64,000 nt of DNA from NCBI GenBank assembly GCA_030762935.1, contig CM060900.1:113773620-113837619 (forward strand), in the 5' to 3' direction. Numbering within the stretch: the stretch's first letter is position 1; each line of letters begins with the position of its first letter. Under the pieces are notes generated by a model. That model ran no database searches. It saw only the letters and a program-made list of their open reading frames with translations, and had not been told where the DNA came from. Below are positions 33,302 through 44,079 of the stretch, piece after piece. The DNA is from Hymenopus coronatus. Lineage: Eukaryota; Arthropoda; Insecta; Mantodea; Hymenopodidae. Position numbers and translations under genes: made by a program.

Positions 33302-33369
33302 CTATACACGATGATCCGGAATCGCTGTCCATTTTTTTCAAATAGACAAACCAAATGAAGTTGAACTTG

Positions 33370-33645
33370 AGTTTTAATTATGGACGCTGTTTAGCTACTG
33401 TGGTTCTCAGCGTCCTATTCTATATTGGGCGTGAAAGACCGCTTAATTTTGCTCAGATAACTCTTGGAGGTTCTTTTACGTGCTGTAAATCTGTGACATG
33501 GGACCAGCGGCTTTACTTCCCTTCCAAAGGAAGCCATGCTAATGATTTTTACGCCCAAAAATAACCCATCGCCCTCCGCTGGGTTTGAACCCGCAACCCT
33601 GAGAACCAGAAGCTACCATATTACCTCTAGACCACGATGGACCTA
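33370..33645 (-). mobile_element. SINE-D, copy 2
   Basis: Minus strand. B box GCGGGTTCAAACCCAGC near the right end; body blocks CTTTGGAAGGGAAGTAAAGC and CACGTAAAAGAACCTCC; left end AGCGTCCATAATTAAAA. It is collinear with copy 1 at 28412-28692. Confidence 0.8.
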
Positions 33646-33979
33646 AATGGTAAAACCAGAAACGGTAAGATAGCGTTATTAATGTATTAATATATTACGT
33701 AGGACTACTTGCTGCTCTTTCAGTTACTTCATTTATAGTTGCTATCACTGTCACTGAGTACGAATGAAATGTGTTTTGTCAAGATAATAACTTTTAGCTT
33801 TCGATGTCATCCATATAACCGACCTGATGTGTACTTCGCATAGTATTACAATATTTATAATATGAACACTAATGTAATATTCCGTAATGTACAGAATAAT
33901 GATGATGATAATGATGACGATAATGAACATACTATTACTCGCGCCGTCCGCCATGAATCATAACCCTGAACTGCTTCGA

Positions 33980-34760
33980 GCTGCTTCGATGGAAATAAAT
34001 CAGTTGCGCGCGGACAATCTCCATGTCATCATGTCAATGTGGGAATACTTTGATATCAATGAATCAGATACAGTTGAGCTTTTACGTTGAACAGTCTTAA
34101 AGTTTTCATGCTGCAATATCGAGTACTTTAAGAGGATTTTGTTAAATATATCGGGTACTGGAACCTTTGCATACAACGTGTGGAGGTACTAAGGATTAAA
34201 AATTAATCAGTTGCGCACGAACTACTTCGAGGGATATATAGCAGTTGCGGGTGGACATTACAGTTGGGATTTAACGTTGTGCAGTTTAAAAATGTTCATT
34301 CTGCACTCATTTATCGATACTGGAGGTAAAACACCGACTAGTTTGAGAAGTGTTTAAAGGGATTGTCGTACGGGTGGGCACTTAGCAACAACAGCCAGTA
34401 CTAGATACTGCAGACGGATGTACGGGACTTACCTCTATAAAACTTGGAAAGAAATGCTGCGAAAACATGAGCGCACTTGTCCGATTACTCACTAGCAACT
34501 GCCGCGCGTAAATGAATAACAAAAATCAGCTACCAATTTTCGTGCGCGCAACTGATGAAATATCATCTAAAGATTACCTATTACCTACATAGGTAGCTAA
34601 TTTAATATAAGCATAGCTAATTTGATCTGCATGTCCACAATTGTGCGTTCTGTACATACGAGTAGTGGCCATTTACCAGGAGAGCCAATGAACTTGGTAC
34701 CGGTTGCGCGATGTTTATTCCACTGGGCGTGTGGACACACAATTCAGCACTGCTACTATA
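33980..34760. repeat. Cluster of CAGTTGCG motifs with partial duplication
   Basis: AATCAGTTGCGCGCGGAC (33998), AATCAGTTGCGCACGAAC (34206), AGCAGTTGCGGGTGGAC (34240), an inverted GTGCGCGCAACTGATG (34542) and CCGGTTGCGCGATG (34699) occur within about 700 bp. Two of the intervals also share a downstream ACGTTG…CAGT…TTCAT(G/T)CTGCA order, so part is tandemly duplicated. A GCGTGTGGACAC block (34727) is reminiscent of PIF/Harbinger-type ends. No transposase or paired ends were seen. Confidence 0.45.
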
Positions 34761-36697
34761 AACAAGCTCACGCTTCTGACGCAGATTGGCTGTGCTAAGG
34801 AAATGCAGTACTGAGCTGACAGTGACACGGTGTAGTTCAGTTATTACGAGTTATTTATTATTTTGTTCCTTACTTCGTCTAAAATATATTATGGCTCAGT
34901 ATATGTTTTAGAAAAAACAACGTGTACTTATATATATAATTCGTATGTTTTAGCTCAGTGGGCTCGTCAAGTGTAAGTATGATTTGCAGAAAGATCCGGG
35001 TGTAAAAGTTTCAGGCCGTACAACAATCCATAAACTACCATTTCTATTTCTGGAGTAAATTAAAACATAAAGTGTACAACACAAGCCCACACACCCTGGG
35101 AGAATTAAAACAAAATATCTCTCAGGAAACTGCCAGCATTTCTCAATGTGAACCACGGTAGTGATGAATAGTTTCCTAAGGGGTACCAAAAATATATGGA
35201 CAACGATGGTGGCCAGCTTCAGCATCTTCTTTCATTAAGTTGATAAGTAAAGCCCTTAAAAGTAGTTTTAAAATGTTGTATGGTTGCCTCCTCGCCTTTC
35301 TATGATACTGGCGGACGACGGCGGCCTCAGATGACGCAACAGCAAACACACCGCGCAGCCGGCTCCCAAATCAGGCTCTCTCTGTATGTACTTAAGCACA
35401 ACTCTTTAACAAATTACAATTTTTACCATTTCGAAATTCCTGCAACACACAACCAACTTTACTGGCGTACCGTGCACAAATACGAAATATAACACCAAAG
35501 TGGACGGGGTGTTCGTCTACCACCGAGAGTTGAATTGTGCATATGACATCTTAATTACACTCCCCAAGGAGAGTTAATACTGTACAAAATAAAAATAATA
35601 AATATCTTGCTTATTATTGAGCATATTGAATAAGGTTACCCAAAAAAGCCTTATACGCGTAGTGTTTCTAACAAGTTATGTTAGAAACGAAATTCGATAG
35701 AATGCGTATCTGATAAATTACATATGTTTTCGTTACTGTTATTCGTATTCCTTAACCAATCGCCATAGAAAACTGGATAGTTCCGATCGAGCAATAAGGG
35801 ACATGTAGACGTTTACGTACTTTTAAAGCTTTTACTTACGGTTTAATTTTAATTGACAGAAAAATAGATTTCCCAAACATCACCTGACACATAAGTTGCA
35901 CAAAGGGAGAGAGGAGGACGAATGGGATGAGGGTGGAAATTGAGGGTGAGAGAGATATATTGAAAGGGAAGCCACGGGTAGAGGATGGCAGAGGGAGGAG
36001 GAGAGAAAGGGGCTGAGAAGAGAATCTCCGTATTTTACGTGATACTGCGAGGAGAGTTACATGATTGCAAGCACAAAAATAAATGTGGTGACTTTTTTTT
36101 TCATTTCAAGTACCTAATCATAATTAGCATAGTGAAATGCTTGTAGACTAAAGGCCACAATGCACTACATAGCAGTTTTGCGCTCCTCATTCAATGCTTT
36201 CTACATTAATGACATCCGCATGAAATTATGGCCCACGTAATTTTGAGATGCTGTCAGATAATGGATTTATCGCAAGTTGCTGCGTCAGAAGCAGATCGTT
36301 ATGGTAAACGGAAGTTCCACCATTTGAATGACAAATCGACCTCTATACTCATTTACTTGGGTGTCTGATGCACACTTTCAGTTGTCAGTTTGGATGACTT
36401 CATAGCTGTTGTTTACCGGATGCTGTAGGTTTGAAATGTTCCAGAAAGGGTACTATGTTAAAGAGAATTTCTAATGAAGAGTCAATCGTCGATCAAAGGA
36501 CCAGACCAAACTCCCTGCATTAGTCCCGCTCAGTTAGCTAACTTTTAATGCTATGAGGCATGGTAAATGTATGCTTACTCGTGGTCTGCTGCTTCTGGTA
36601 ATAACAAAGTTAGAACGATAGAGAACACTAATACAGAAAGTGTATATAAAATAAATATGAGGATAACATGCCATCATTTACTATGTAAGATCCCCAT
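34761..36697. other. About 1.9 kb with nothing recognised
   Basis: Short open frames at 34950-35225 (minus) and 35280-35492 lack recognisable features. A purine-rich GAGAGG-type tract occupies about 35900-36020. No mobile-element signatures were found. Confidence 0.4.
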
Positions 36698-36840
36698 CAG
36701 ACTCCCTCCGTGGTTGAGTAGTCAGCAAGGTCCGGGTTTGATCCCCGGCCGGAGGTCCATAGAGTGGACATAAGAGTGAATGTGCGTGTAAAATTAAGAT
36801 AAACGCTACGAACATCTACAGTAACCTAAAACTTTTTCTT
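36698..36840 (+). mobile_element. SINE-B copy, internally shortened
   Basis: The head is CCTCCGTGGTTGAGTAGTCA, with a compressed region to CCGGGTTTGATCCCCGG. It is followed by CATAGAGTGGACATAAGAGT and GAATGTGCGTGTAAAATT, matching SINE-B with internal deletion. Confidence 0.7.
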
Positions 36841-36884
36841 CACCTGCTTACGCTCATAATGTGGAGGACTTACAAGTGAACGTC

Positions 36885-37170
36885 TGAGGTCAGATGCCTG
36901 TCGAGGAGCAGATGGCCTATTCATAAGAGTATCCAGGGATGGTGGATAAGCCTAATTTCTGGTATGAAGGTGAGAAAATAGATGTTATGAAATATAGACG
37001 AAATGGATAACTGGAAAGGCGATGATGGAGCAGTTAGTGAAATTATTGGCCGGGTAAACCGAGGGACCCGGAGAAAATTCACCCAGACGCCAATTCGGCC
37101 ATCACAAGTCACACATCCTAGGTGGGAGGTGAGCGGTCTAAATACTCTATCATGACGCCATCAAATACCA
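36885..37170 (-). mobile_element. SINE-A copy, minus strand
   Basis: Minus-strand reading has TTTTCTCCGGGTCCCTCGG, TTTCACTAACTGCTCCATCA and CCATTTCGTCTATATTTCAT, in the SINE-A order. The head region (CACCTCCCACCTAGGATGTG) lacks a clean B box and is decayed. The 63-codon minus frame at 36921-37112 is a shadow of this SINE. Confidence 0.75.
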
Positions 37171-37336
37171 CAGTATGGCCATAGCAGTTAAACGGCGCTG
37201 TATAAATGAATCCACCCCCCATTAAAAAAGAAAACTATTTCATTACCTACATTTATAAAGGAGCATGATTACATTATTGTGCTGTTTAAAAGTAACAATA
37301 TTATTTATTATCCTCAAACATGAACGTAACAACATC

Positions 37337-37600
37337 GCCTCCGTGGCCAGCACGTTGACTTCTCACTCGGACGTCCAGAGTTCGATTCCCGAACGAGGGA
37401 ATCATACAATGTTAATTGCAGTTATTCCCTTCCCTACATAAAGTCTGGAAGTGCAGACATAAGTTGAAAACGACAAAAACTGTTAGTAACCTAACTTAAA
37501 AGTTTAAAGAATGAAAACACATATAAATGTTTCAGTCGAAGCCCTGATACGACCTTAGCAGTTAAAGGGGAACTATCGAATTGATAAAAAAAAAAGCAAC
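37337..37600 (+). mobile_element. SINE-B copy with A-rich tail
   Basis: Head CCTCCGTGGCCAGCACGTTG, B box AGAGTTCGATTCCCG, then TTCCCTTCCCTACATAAAGT and CTGGAAGTGCAGACATAAG. The 3' end is GCAGTTAAAGGGGAACTATC plus an A run (about 37588-37597). CAACAT occurs on both sides (37330 and about 37599), a weak target duplication. Confidence 0.75.
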
Positions 37601-37924
37601 ATAAACTTTCTTAAGGTTTATGCATTTAAAATAAAACCTACAAATTAGACAGAGAGGACGAAACTAAGGTATCAAAGTTTGCTTTTAATGGGGCAACCAT
37701 GTAACTACTTTTATACATTTTAAATATGTAACAAATATACGGATAGAAATAAACATATGCATTGCAACGAAATATATTTACATCGAATCAGTAAGTATAT
37801 AAGTAGCACTTAGTAGTTGATATTCACATTATGATAAAAATAAGCAATGTTAAATGCGAATATTTTATATTTTGCTTTGATATCACATTTTATCGAGACT
37901 GCTACGCTGGACCTTGATGGCTGC

Positions 37925-38090
37925 TGTGTATATAGATGGGACGTGTTTCGAGAGAGAGTCGCTCTCATCCTCAGCTTGTTTGTAGTCTGGTTGGGTCAAC
38001 ATCGTCCACGTCTGGAGCCAAGTTGAGCGAGGATGATAAGCAAGCTGAGGATGAGAGAGGCTGTCTCTTGAAACGCCTCCCAATAAAATG
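37925..38090. repeat. Imperfect inverted repeat with hammerhead-like core strings
   Basis: GTTTCGAGAGAGAGTCGCTC then TCATCCTCAGCTTG (37944-37977) is the imperfect inverse of CAAGCTGAGGATGAGAGAGG then CTGTCTCTTGAAACG (38041-38075), about 60 bp apart. In each arm, read 5' to 3', GGATGAGAG…CTCT…GAAAC resembles the hammerhead ribozyme order CTGATGA-stem II-GAAA, but the CTGATGA box is CTGAGGATGA. It may be a retroelement terminal segment. Confidence 0.4.
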
Positions 38091-38296
38091 TCTATCACAA
38101 CCAAGTTGAGATCCAGTTAATCTGTTTTGTTTCTTTATTGTTTGTTCATTTATAAAGAGACTCTCCTGTACAATTAGGCACATCACAGTTGGGCTAGACC
38201 AGATACAGAACAGCAATGTAACATGTAGTTGGGGTACCAGCGATAGTCCCAATAATTGCACACAAAAAATATAGAAAAATAAGCATACAAGACTGC

Positions 38297-39155
38297 TGTG
38301 TTTCATTCACATGCCCTTCTGTATATGTTTTGCAAACTATTCTTACAAAAAAAGTTCTTTTATCTATATCATGCTAATCAAGATAAACGTTACCAGAAAT
38401 GGTCTTATTGCTTAGTTCCTTATAAGTAGGATAAGTGGCAAGGGAATAAAAAACTACAATAGGCTAAAGCTACTGAAAACTCTTATAAAAGCTGTTCCTG
38501 TGCGATTGTCTTGGGCAGGAGAAAAACAAAAGAGATGTGAAACGGACGAGGACTTCCCATTTAAGAAAAGTTTAGGTGTTTTAAAATTGAAACCAGTAAC
38601 AGGAAACCAGTAACCTTTGAAATCCCTAGCTCTAGAAGAAGAAACAAAATAAAACTACTCTATAGGACATAAATTGTGTGTTTTAACGATATCTATATTT
38701 TTCAAGTGGTAAACCTTTGTCTATCTCTTACCGTTTACCAGTTATGCAAAAGGAACTCAGAACGAAGAGGACTTCAGGACGTACTCGTAATATATTCAGA
38801 TTTCAATCAAAATCGTTAGAGAAACTAATTCTTTCCATGTAAAGGATAGTTTGGGGGGATTTTTCTGAAAATGTTTGTCACAACATTTGAAGGTATTAAA
38901 CTTAAATATCAAGTTTGGTATTTAACGAACTTTTCGTTTTTAGCTATGCTGTCCACACACACACACACACACACACACACTGAGAGAGAGAGGGGGGGGA
39001 CCGATCTTTGTCTAAAATGTCCTTTTTGGATTCAGTCGTCCTCAAAATATGTATTTCCGGTGAAATCTCGGTATCAAATTTTTGGGTGGAATACAGTACC
39101 TTCTCCATCTACTATGTACAGTGTACATACGTGCTAGAGATAATAAAAGAAATCG
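38297..39155 (+). repeat. Repeat K, near-complete copy
   Basis: Runs from GTTTCATTCACATGCCCTTC through CATATCATGCTAATC-like, TAGTTCCTTATAAGTAGGAT, TTGAAACCAGTAAC, ACATAAATTGTGTGTTTTAA and ATGTAAAGGATAGTTTGGGG. It includes a CA run at 38955-38980, then CCGGTGAAATCTCGGTATCA and the terminal palindrome around TACTATGTACAGTGTACATA. The 88-codon open frame over the CA run is spurious. Confidence 0.85.
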
Positions 39156-39289
39156 GAGAACAATGTCCAGTAGTAAATCGGAATGCCAACTGGGCTTCCA
39201 TCTTCCCGTAGAGGTTCAGAAGGAAGACATATATGGCGGAGAAGGGGATTGCGAGAATACACATCACTTCCGGCAGACATACCGCCTGT

Positions 39290-39375
39290 CCAAGAGTTCG
39301 ATCACACAAATTGGCAGGATTTAAGAGGGGTCCAAGATAAACATTTTGAGATAGGGGACCTGTGGGCTATGGGTT
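39290..39375 (-). repeat. Short shared segment, inverse of 41985-42065
   Basis: The minus strand reads CCCCTATCTCAAAATGTTTA, GGACCCCTCTTAAATCCTGC and CAATTTGTGTG. This matches the plus strand at 41985-42065 with few changes. It is probably a fragment of the same Tc1/mariner-type element whose 3' end is at 42075. Confidence 0.55.
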
Positions 39376-39969
39376 CTAAATTCTTTGCTGCAGCATAAAC
39401 TGTATTTGGGGTTGGCACGCCACTGGTCAAACCGTAGTGGACCGTGATCTGAACACCCAGATTTCGGAGAGGATGGATATGTTGGCATTATTTAGCGCTA
39501 TGATAAGCGTGTGGGCATCGGGTTAAGATGTTAAGGGAGTTGAAGGTTCAAGTCTCCATAGATACCTTTATTTTCATGTTGTCTCCTTTGTTTGTATTTT
39601 ATAATGAGCCGTTCCTATTTTGCTGCGTTACGCAATATGATTTGTTCTTACTGACAAATAAAATAAATGCAATGAATGATTAGCATGTGGGTGCAACGGA
39701 AAACGTTTCAATAACCATTGCATTTAACACTTGAAGGGAGTTCTCACTTCTCCATACCCCTCGAAAGAGTTTCTATAGTGCATTATACATTGATGTGTTA
39801 TGTTCGTACACATTACAACTGTAAGTACAGTTCACAATTTAATATTATTATTGTATCAAATGAACTTCAAATAAAATAAAAGTTAATAACTAGCTCTGTG
39901 TTAAAACAAGTACCTACAAAAAAAACTAATTAAGAAGTGTGTATAACAGGCAAATAGAAAGATACTTGA

Positions 39970-40835
39970 AAAAATCTTATGTGTACCATTCACATGACTC
40001 TCTCCATATCCCTGCAACAAATAATTCTTAAAAAGCTTATACTTCTATTTACTTTATGCTAATCAGAAAAAATTAGCAGAAATAGTCTTATTACTCGCAT
40101 CCTTGTAAGTAGAAGCGAAATAAGGGATAACCGTAGGTTAAAGTGATAATCAAAAGCTGGTTGCTATGTCAATGAAGTTCCTTTGTTTATATGGATAGGA
40201 GTTGACAAGTTCCAGTATGAGAAAAGTATATGTTTTTCATAGCAGAAACCAAAAATAAGGAATGTCACAAAAACGACGAACTCCACGAAAAAAATGTATA
40301 TAACATAAATTGTGTGTTTTAATGTGCTCTACATTTTTTGTTTAGTAATTTTTTGTCCATTTCTTACGGTTTAGCAGTTATTAAAAATTTAGTACAATTC
40401 ATCCAGAATAAACTACTCTTCAGAGGCTATTCCCAGAAAATTCATTTCATTTGTCAGGTAAATATGTTTAATATCCGAAATTTTAATCAAAATCGTTAGA
40501 GCCATTTTCAGAAAATCAAAATTTTCGAAAAAAGTTTCATGTAAAGGGTAGTTGGGGGTGGGGGGATTTTTTCTCAAAATCTTCGTGTCGCATCCCTGGA
40601 ATATACTAAACTTAAATACCAAGTTTGGTATTTTACCGACTTTTCATTTTTGAGTTATCGTGTTCACATACACACGGACACACGGACCTTTTTGTGAAAA
40701 TGCTTTTTTTGGATATTGGGGACCCTAAAACATATATTTCCGGTGAAATCTCGGTATCGAATTTTTGGTGGAGTGCAATACTTTCTCTATACACTATGTA
40801 CATTGTGCGTATGGAGAAAATAAAAATACAATATC
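39970..40835 (+). repeat. Repeat K, complete copy
   Basis: Best-preserved copy in family order: CTTATGTGTACCATTCACAT; TTTATGCTAATC; AAGCGAAATAAGGGATAACC; CATAAATTGTGTGTTTTAAT; GTCCATTTCTTACGGTTTAG; ATCCAGAATAAAC; CATGTAAAGGGTAGTTGGGG; TCTTCGTGTCGCATCCCTGG; TTTCCGGTGAAATCTCGGTA. It ends in a palindromic tail around TACACTATGTACATTGTGCG then ATGGAGAAAATAAAAAT. It has no coding capacity. Confidence 0.85.
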
Positions 40836-41904
40836 GGAAGCACAAAATATAACAGGTCACCAGAGGAACTATTCAATGTGACGACCTGTAATATCCCTGC
40901 AGAAGTTGCACCTACGAACAAATGAACCTTGCGTCCTATCAAAAATTTCTAGAAGTGTTGTGAACCTCACCACAAGCAGCTAAAGTCCGTGTCAGTAATT
41001 GTTCATCTGATTCAATGGGCATCTGATAAGCTAAGATCTTAAGCATGCGCAATGGTACTACGTGGCACCAAAAAGCACATGATAGTTCAGAAGTTCACAG
41101 CTCAGAGTGGCTTAGGTTTAGTCAGTGTGCTCTCCGTTTCGTACCTTGTTGAAACAATTTATTTCCTTACACACTATGTGTATACTTTTACAATGTGAGC
41201 ACAGTGTTTAGCAATTCATGGTTCTCACAGTAGTCACGTGTAGGAGTTATACACTATTTTCAGAAGCTCGTTCTCGCAGGACCACAGTAGCTCAAGTAGT
41301 TAAAGCGTAATAATATCTGTATAGGGTACATTTGAAGTACCGCTGTTTGAATCTAAACAACAATCAGTTGTTTTTATTCTACCCCATGATACATAAATGT
41401 TTTCAGCAAATCTAATTGTTTTATTGCATTAATCTACGCAAGTTCTTTGACCATTACTGCACTTAATAATGAACACTGCCTAGATATCATTCAGTTTTTT
41501 AAAAGCAATTTTCACTGGAGGGTTTATCGTCTTGGATTCATAAATGTAAACTAAGCGTATTAGTGCTGCTCAGATTGTGTACCTCATTGAGCAAAACAAG
41601 AAAATTCAAAACCTAAAAATGGAAACTTCAGCGAGCGTTGCAAATGTTGTATCGGGAGATTCGATGACCAGCGCTATACCGACTCACCCGCCAGTATGTT
41701 ATAGCGTAGCGCTCTAGCCAACTATGCACATATGATCTGAAATTAACCGAACTGCTATCAGTGGCGTCGTGCACACCCTGAAAGAACAGGCAATTTTGCT
41801 AAAGTTGCGGGTCCAATAATTTTAAATGTCATCTGGATTGTGTACCAATACTGCATTCATTCGACGACTGGTATACAAAAGAGGCATTCTGAATGAAAAT
41901 AGGA
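40836..41904. other. No gene; weak tRNA-like string at 41280-41380
   Basis: CAGTAGCTCAAGTAGTTAAA at 41284 followed by GCTGTTTGAATC at 41343 looks like a very decayed tRNA or SINE head. The rest is unrecognised. Confidence 0.35.
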
Positions 41905-42075
41905 CACACGTCCACACTCTTTTAAGTTACGGCCATTGTGCGATCCAGAACACATGTCATAACTTTGATATTTGGTAAAAGGGGCAATAGGTTCCCTATC
42001 TCAAACTGTTTTTCTAGGACCCCTCTACAATCCTGCCAATTTGTGCCGTTGAATTCTGGGACATTCTGTATAATA
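41905..42075 (+). mobile_element. 3' end of a Tc1/mariner-type element
   Basis: GGCCATTGTGCGATCCAGAA and CATGTCATAACTTTGAT lead to AATTCTGGGACATTCTGTAT. This pattern of GGGACA-(C/T)CTGTA next to TA is common at the ends of DUF4817-type Tc1/mariner elements. No transposase or 5' end was found. Confidence 0.45.
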
Positions 42076-42280
42076 CATCAGTGTATAGAGTGGATTTGGA
42101 TAAGCGCCAGGGAGTGTCGGTCAGTTAACCTGTGTATTCATTATTTTCTGTTAATACAGTATAAAATCGATTTCACGCAGTGCTTTACTTCCTAATTTCT
42201 ATTTTTAGTTATTTTATTTAACATCAACTGTTAATAATTAATATCTCTTCCAAATATTGTACGGTCACAGTCTACTGTTA

Positions 42281-42793
42281 TCGAGCTAGGTGGCTCAGGC
42301 GTTTCGTCTGGAACTGGTATTGAGGAGGTCGTGGGATCGGTTCCTATGGGTTTTTCGGGGGTTTTCCCGGGTCACTAGGGGAATGCTGGGGAGTATTCTT
42401 CATTCCTCTGAACTTTCATTTTATCTTCATTTAATGCAACGGGTCTCTTTCAGGGTTGTAAGTGTCAACAAAGACTAAGGCAGAGGCGTCATTTCGTGGA
42501 GGTGACTGCGCTCTATAAATACAGCTCTCGGTGGCGGGATGGCGTTAGTGGTTTCTCCTTACTTGGGCGGTCATTCCGGGACTGAGTGGCGGGTTCCTAG
42601 CGCTCCCCTCGTCGAAGTGAACTATTTGTGTACTGTTAGGGATCCTCCATGGCGGCTCTCTATCTGTCCGGATGTCGGCCGCCCTCTGAAATTACACTCA
42701 TTTCATCCTGCCTCCAGGGGTCTGACTACAATAAGCCTACGGCTGCAGGATGGAATACCCCTCCTTAACGTACACACACGCACACAAACAGGT
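42281..42793 (+). mobile_element. SINE-E copy
   Basis: TACTGTTA at 42273-42280 and 42794-42801 is a plausible target duplication. The head is GAGCTAGGTGGCTCAGGCGT with GTGGGATCGGTTCC (decayed B box). The body has TTTTCGGGGGTTTTCCCGGG, GGGGAATGCTGGGGAGTATT and GGGTCTCTTTCAGGGTTGTA. The middle (42480-42620) differs from the other copies. The 3' end is CCCCTCC then an ACACACAC stretch. Confidence 0.75.
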
Positions 42794-43085
42794 TACTGTT
42801 AATTAATAGGGACTATGATTATTGTTATTTCCATCAATTGTTAATTAGCTAATGCATTTAAGAGTGTTAATAATTAATTATTTCATATATTTAGAAGTGT
42901 AAATATAGCTTCTAGTAAGTACAGCTCAGAGTTGTTTACCCAAACTTGGCTATTGGAAAGGGGAAGGCTCTTTGTGAGAAATGTCTCTTTTGTTGGTCAC
43001 GTACATGGTGCATGTGCGTGCAATAGAGAAACGAGAGATGGTGGAGAGCCAAATTGTAGTAAAATGAGTCTTTTTCCACTGTGTG

Positions 43086-43870
43086 ATGTTGGTCACGTGG
43101 GTGTTATGATGCATTCTGGGTAGAAAATGATGCATTATGGGCCACATCAACGCCAAGTTCGCGGTCTTTCTGACCAATCAGAAAGAAACCGCCATGACAG
43201 TAAATCTCCTATATAAGTAGTAGATTGTAGGATCTTAGGCACTCAGTTATGTACATGTAGGCCGTCAGTTACGTACATCAAGGCACACGCAGTTACACTC
43301 ATCAAGGCTTTAAATCTCACTCAGTCGCTATTTATGCGTAACCGTTAAGTTCAAGGCGCATACTCGTTATAAGATTATTAATACGCTTTGAGAGTAATAA
43401 GTGAAAGTAATAAGTTTATTGAGTGAAGTTAATATACGTCGTTAAGGAAGGAAGCTCCTAGAAATAAGTGTCATCAGTTAGATTGTAAAGCAAGGTGCTT
43501 GTCGACATGTCTTCTAGTCAGGAATAAACGAAAAGGTAAGATAAAAATGTGTGAACTATTTTGTAAGATCACTCCCAAGCTACCCTCATTACTTCCACCT
43601 GAGTGAGTCAAATCTACATGCAGACTGAGCTGAGCCAGAGGCAAACCTCAGGTTGTGGATCTTCTGAAGAAGGTAGTGAGATCTACTCTTTTGGTAGTGG
43701 AGTGAGTCTAAAGGCACCCGTCAACGCAAGAGCAACACCAACTTCATGCTTGGCTCTTCAACGGGGTGCTAAATAACGCTGTATACTTTGCATATATAAC
43801 GTGGTGCGTTCTGTCCGCTTCGTACTGGGCAACCATCACATGGGACAATAAACCCGCCGCAAACCTCTAA
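43086..43870 (+). promoter_or_regulatory. LTR-like promoter/polyadenylation segment
   Basis: TGACCAATCA (43171), TATATAAGTAG (43210) and AATAAA (43523, and again 43847) lie in the order and spacing of an LTR U3-R-U5, with no open frame between. Short CAGTTA(T/C)GTACAT repeats follow the TATA box. TTGGCTCTTCAACGGGGTGC at 43751 resembles a primer-binding site. Clear TG…CA ends and a target duplication were not found, so a solo LTR is a suggestion only. Confidence 0.4.
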
Positions 43871-44079
43871 ATTATTTCTTTGGAAGTTTTCTCCTTACCC
43901 TCTGCTGTTAGAGGTGATTCTTCTATTTTTTGTGTTATTACGAGAGTGACAATTGGTGTGTGTGTTTAGTAAAAGCTAGAGAAGATAGAGCCATTCTGCT
44001 CTGTATAGGTACATTAACGATCGCTCGCACACACATTGATTTTAGGCAAGGTGAGTCGTTATAGATTTCCATAGCTTAA

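Noticed and set aside
39183..39398. 71-codon and overlapping frames near 39082-39398
   Set aside because: They overlap a K tail and a mariner-type fragment, with no independent motif.
38297..40835. Repeat K as a Helitron
   Set aside because: A 3' hairpin is present, but the expected CTRR terminus is absent and no A-T insertion site could be shown.
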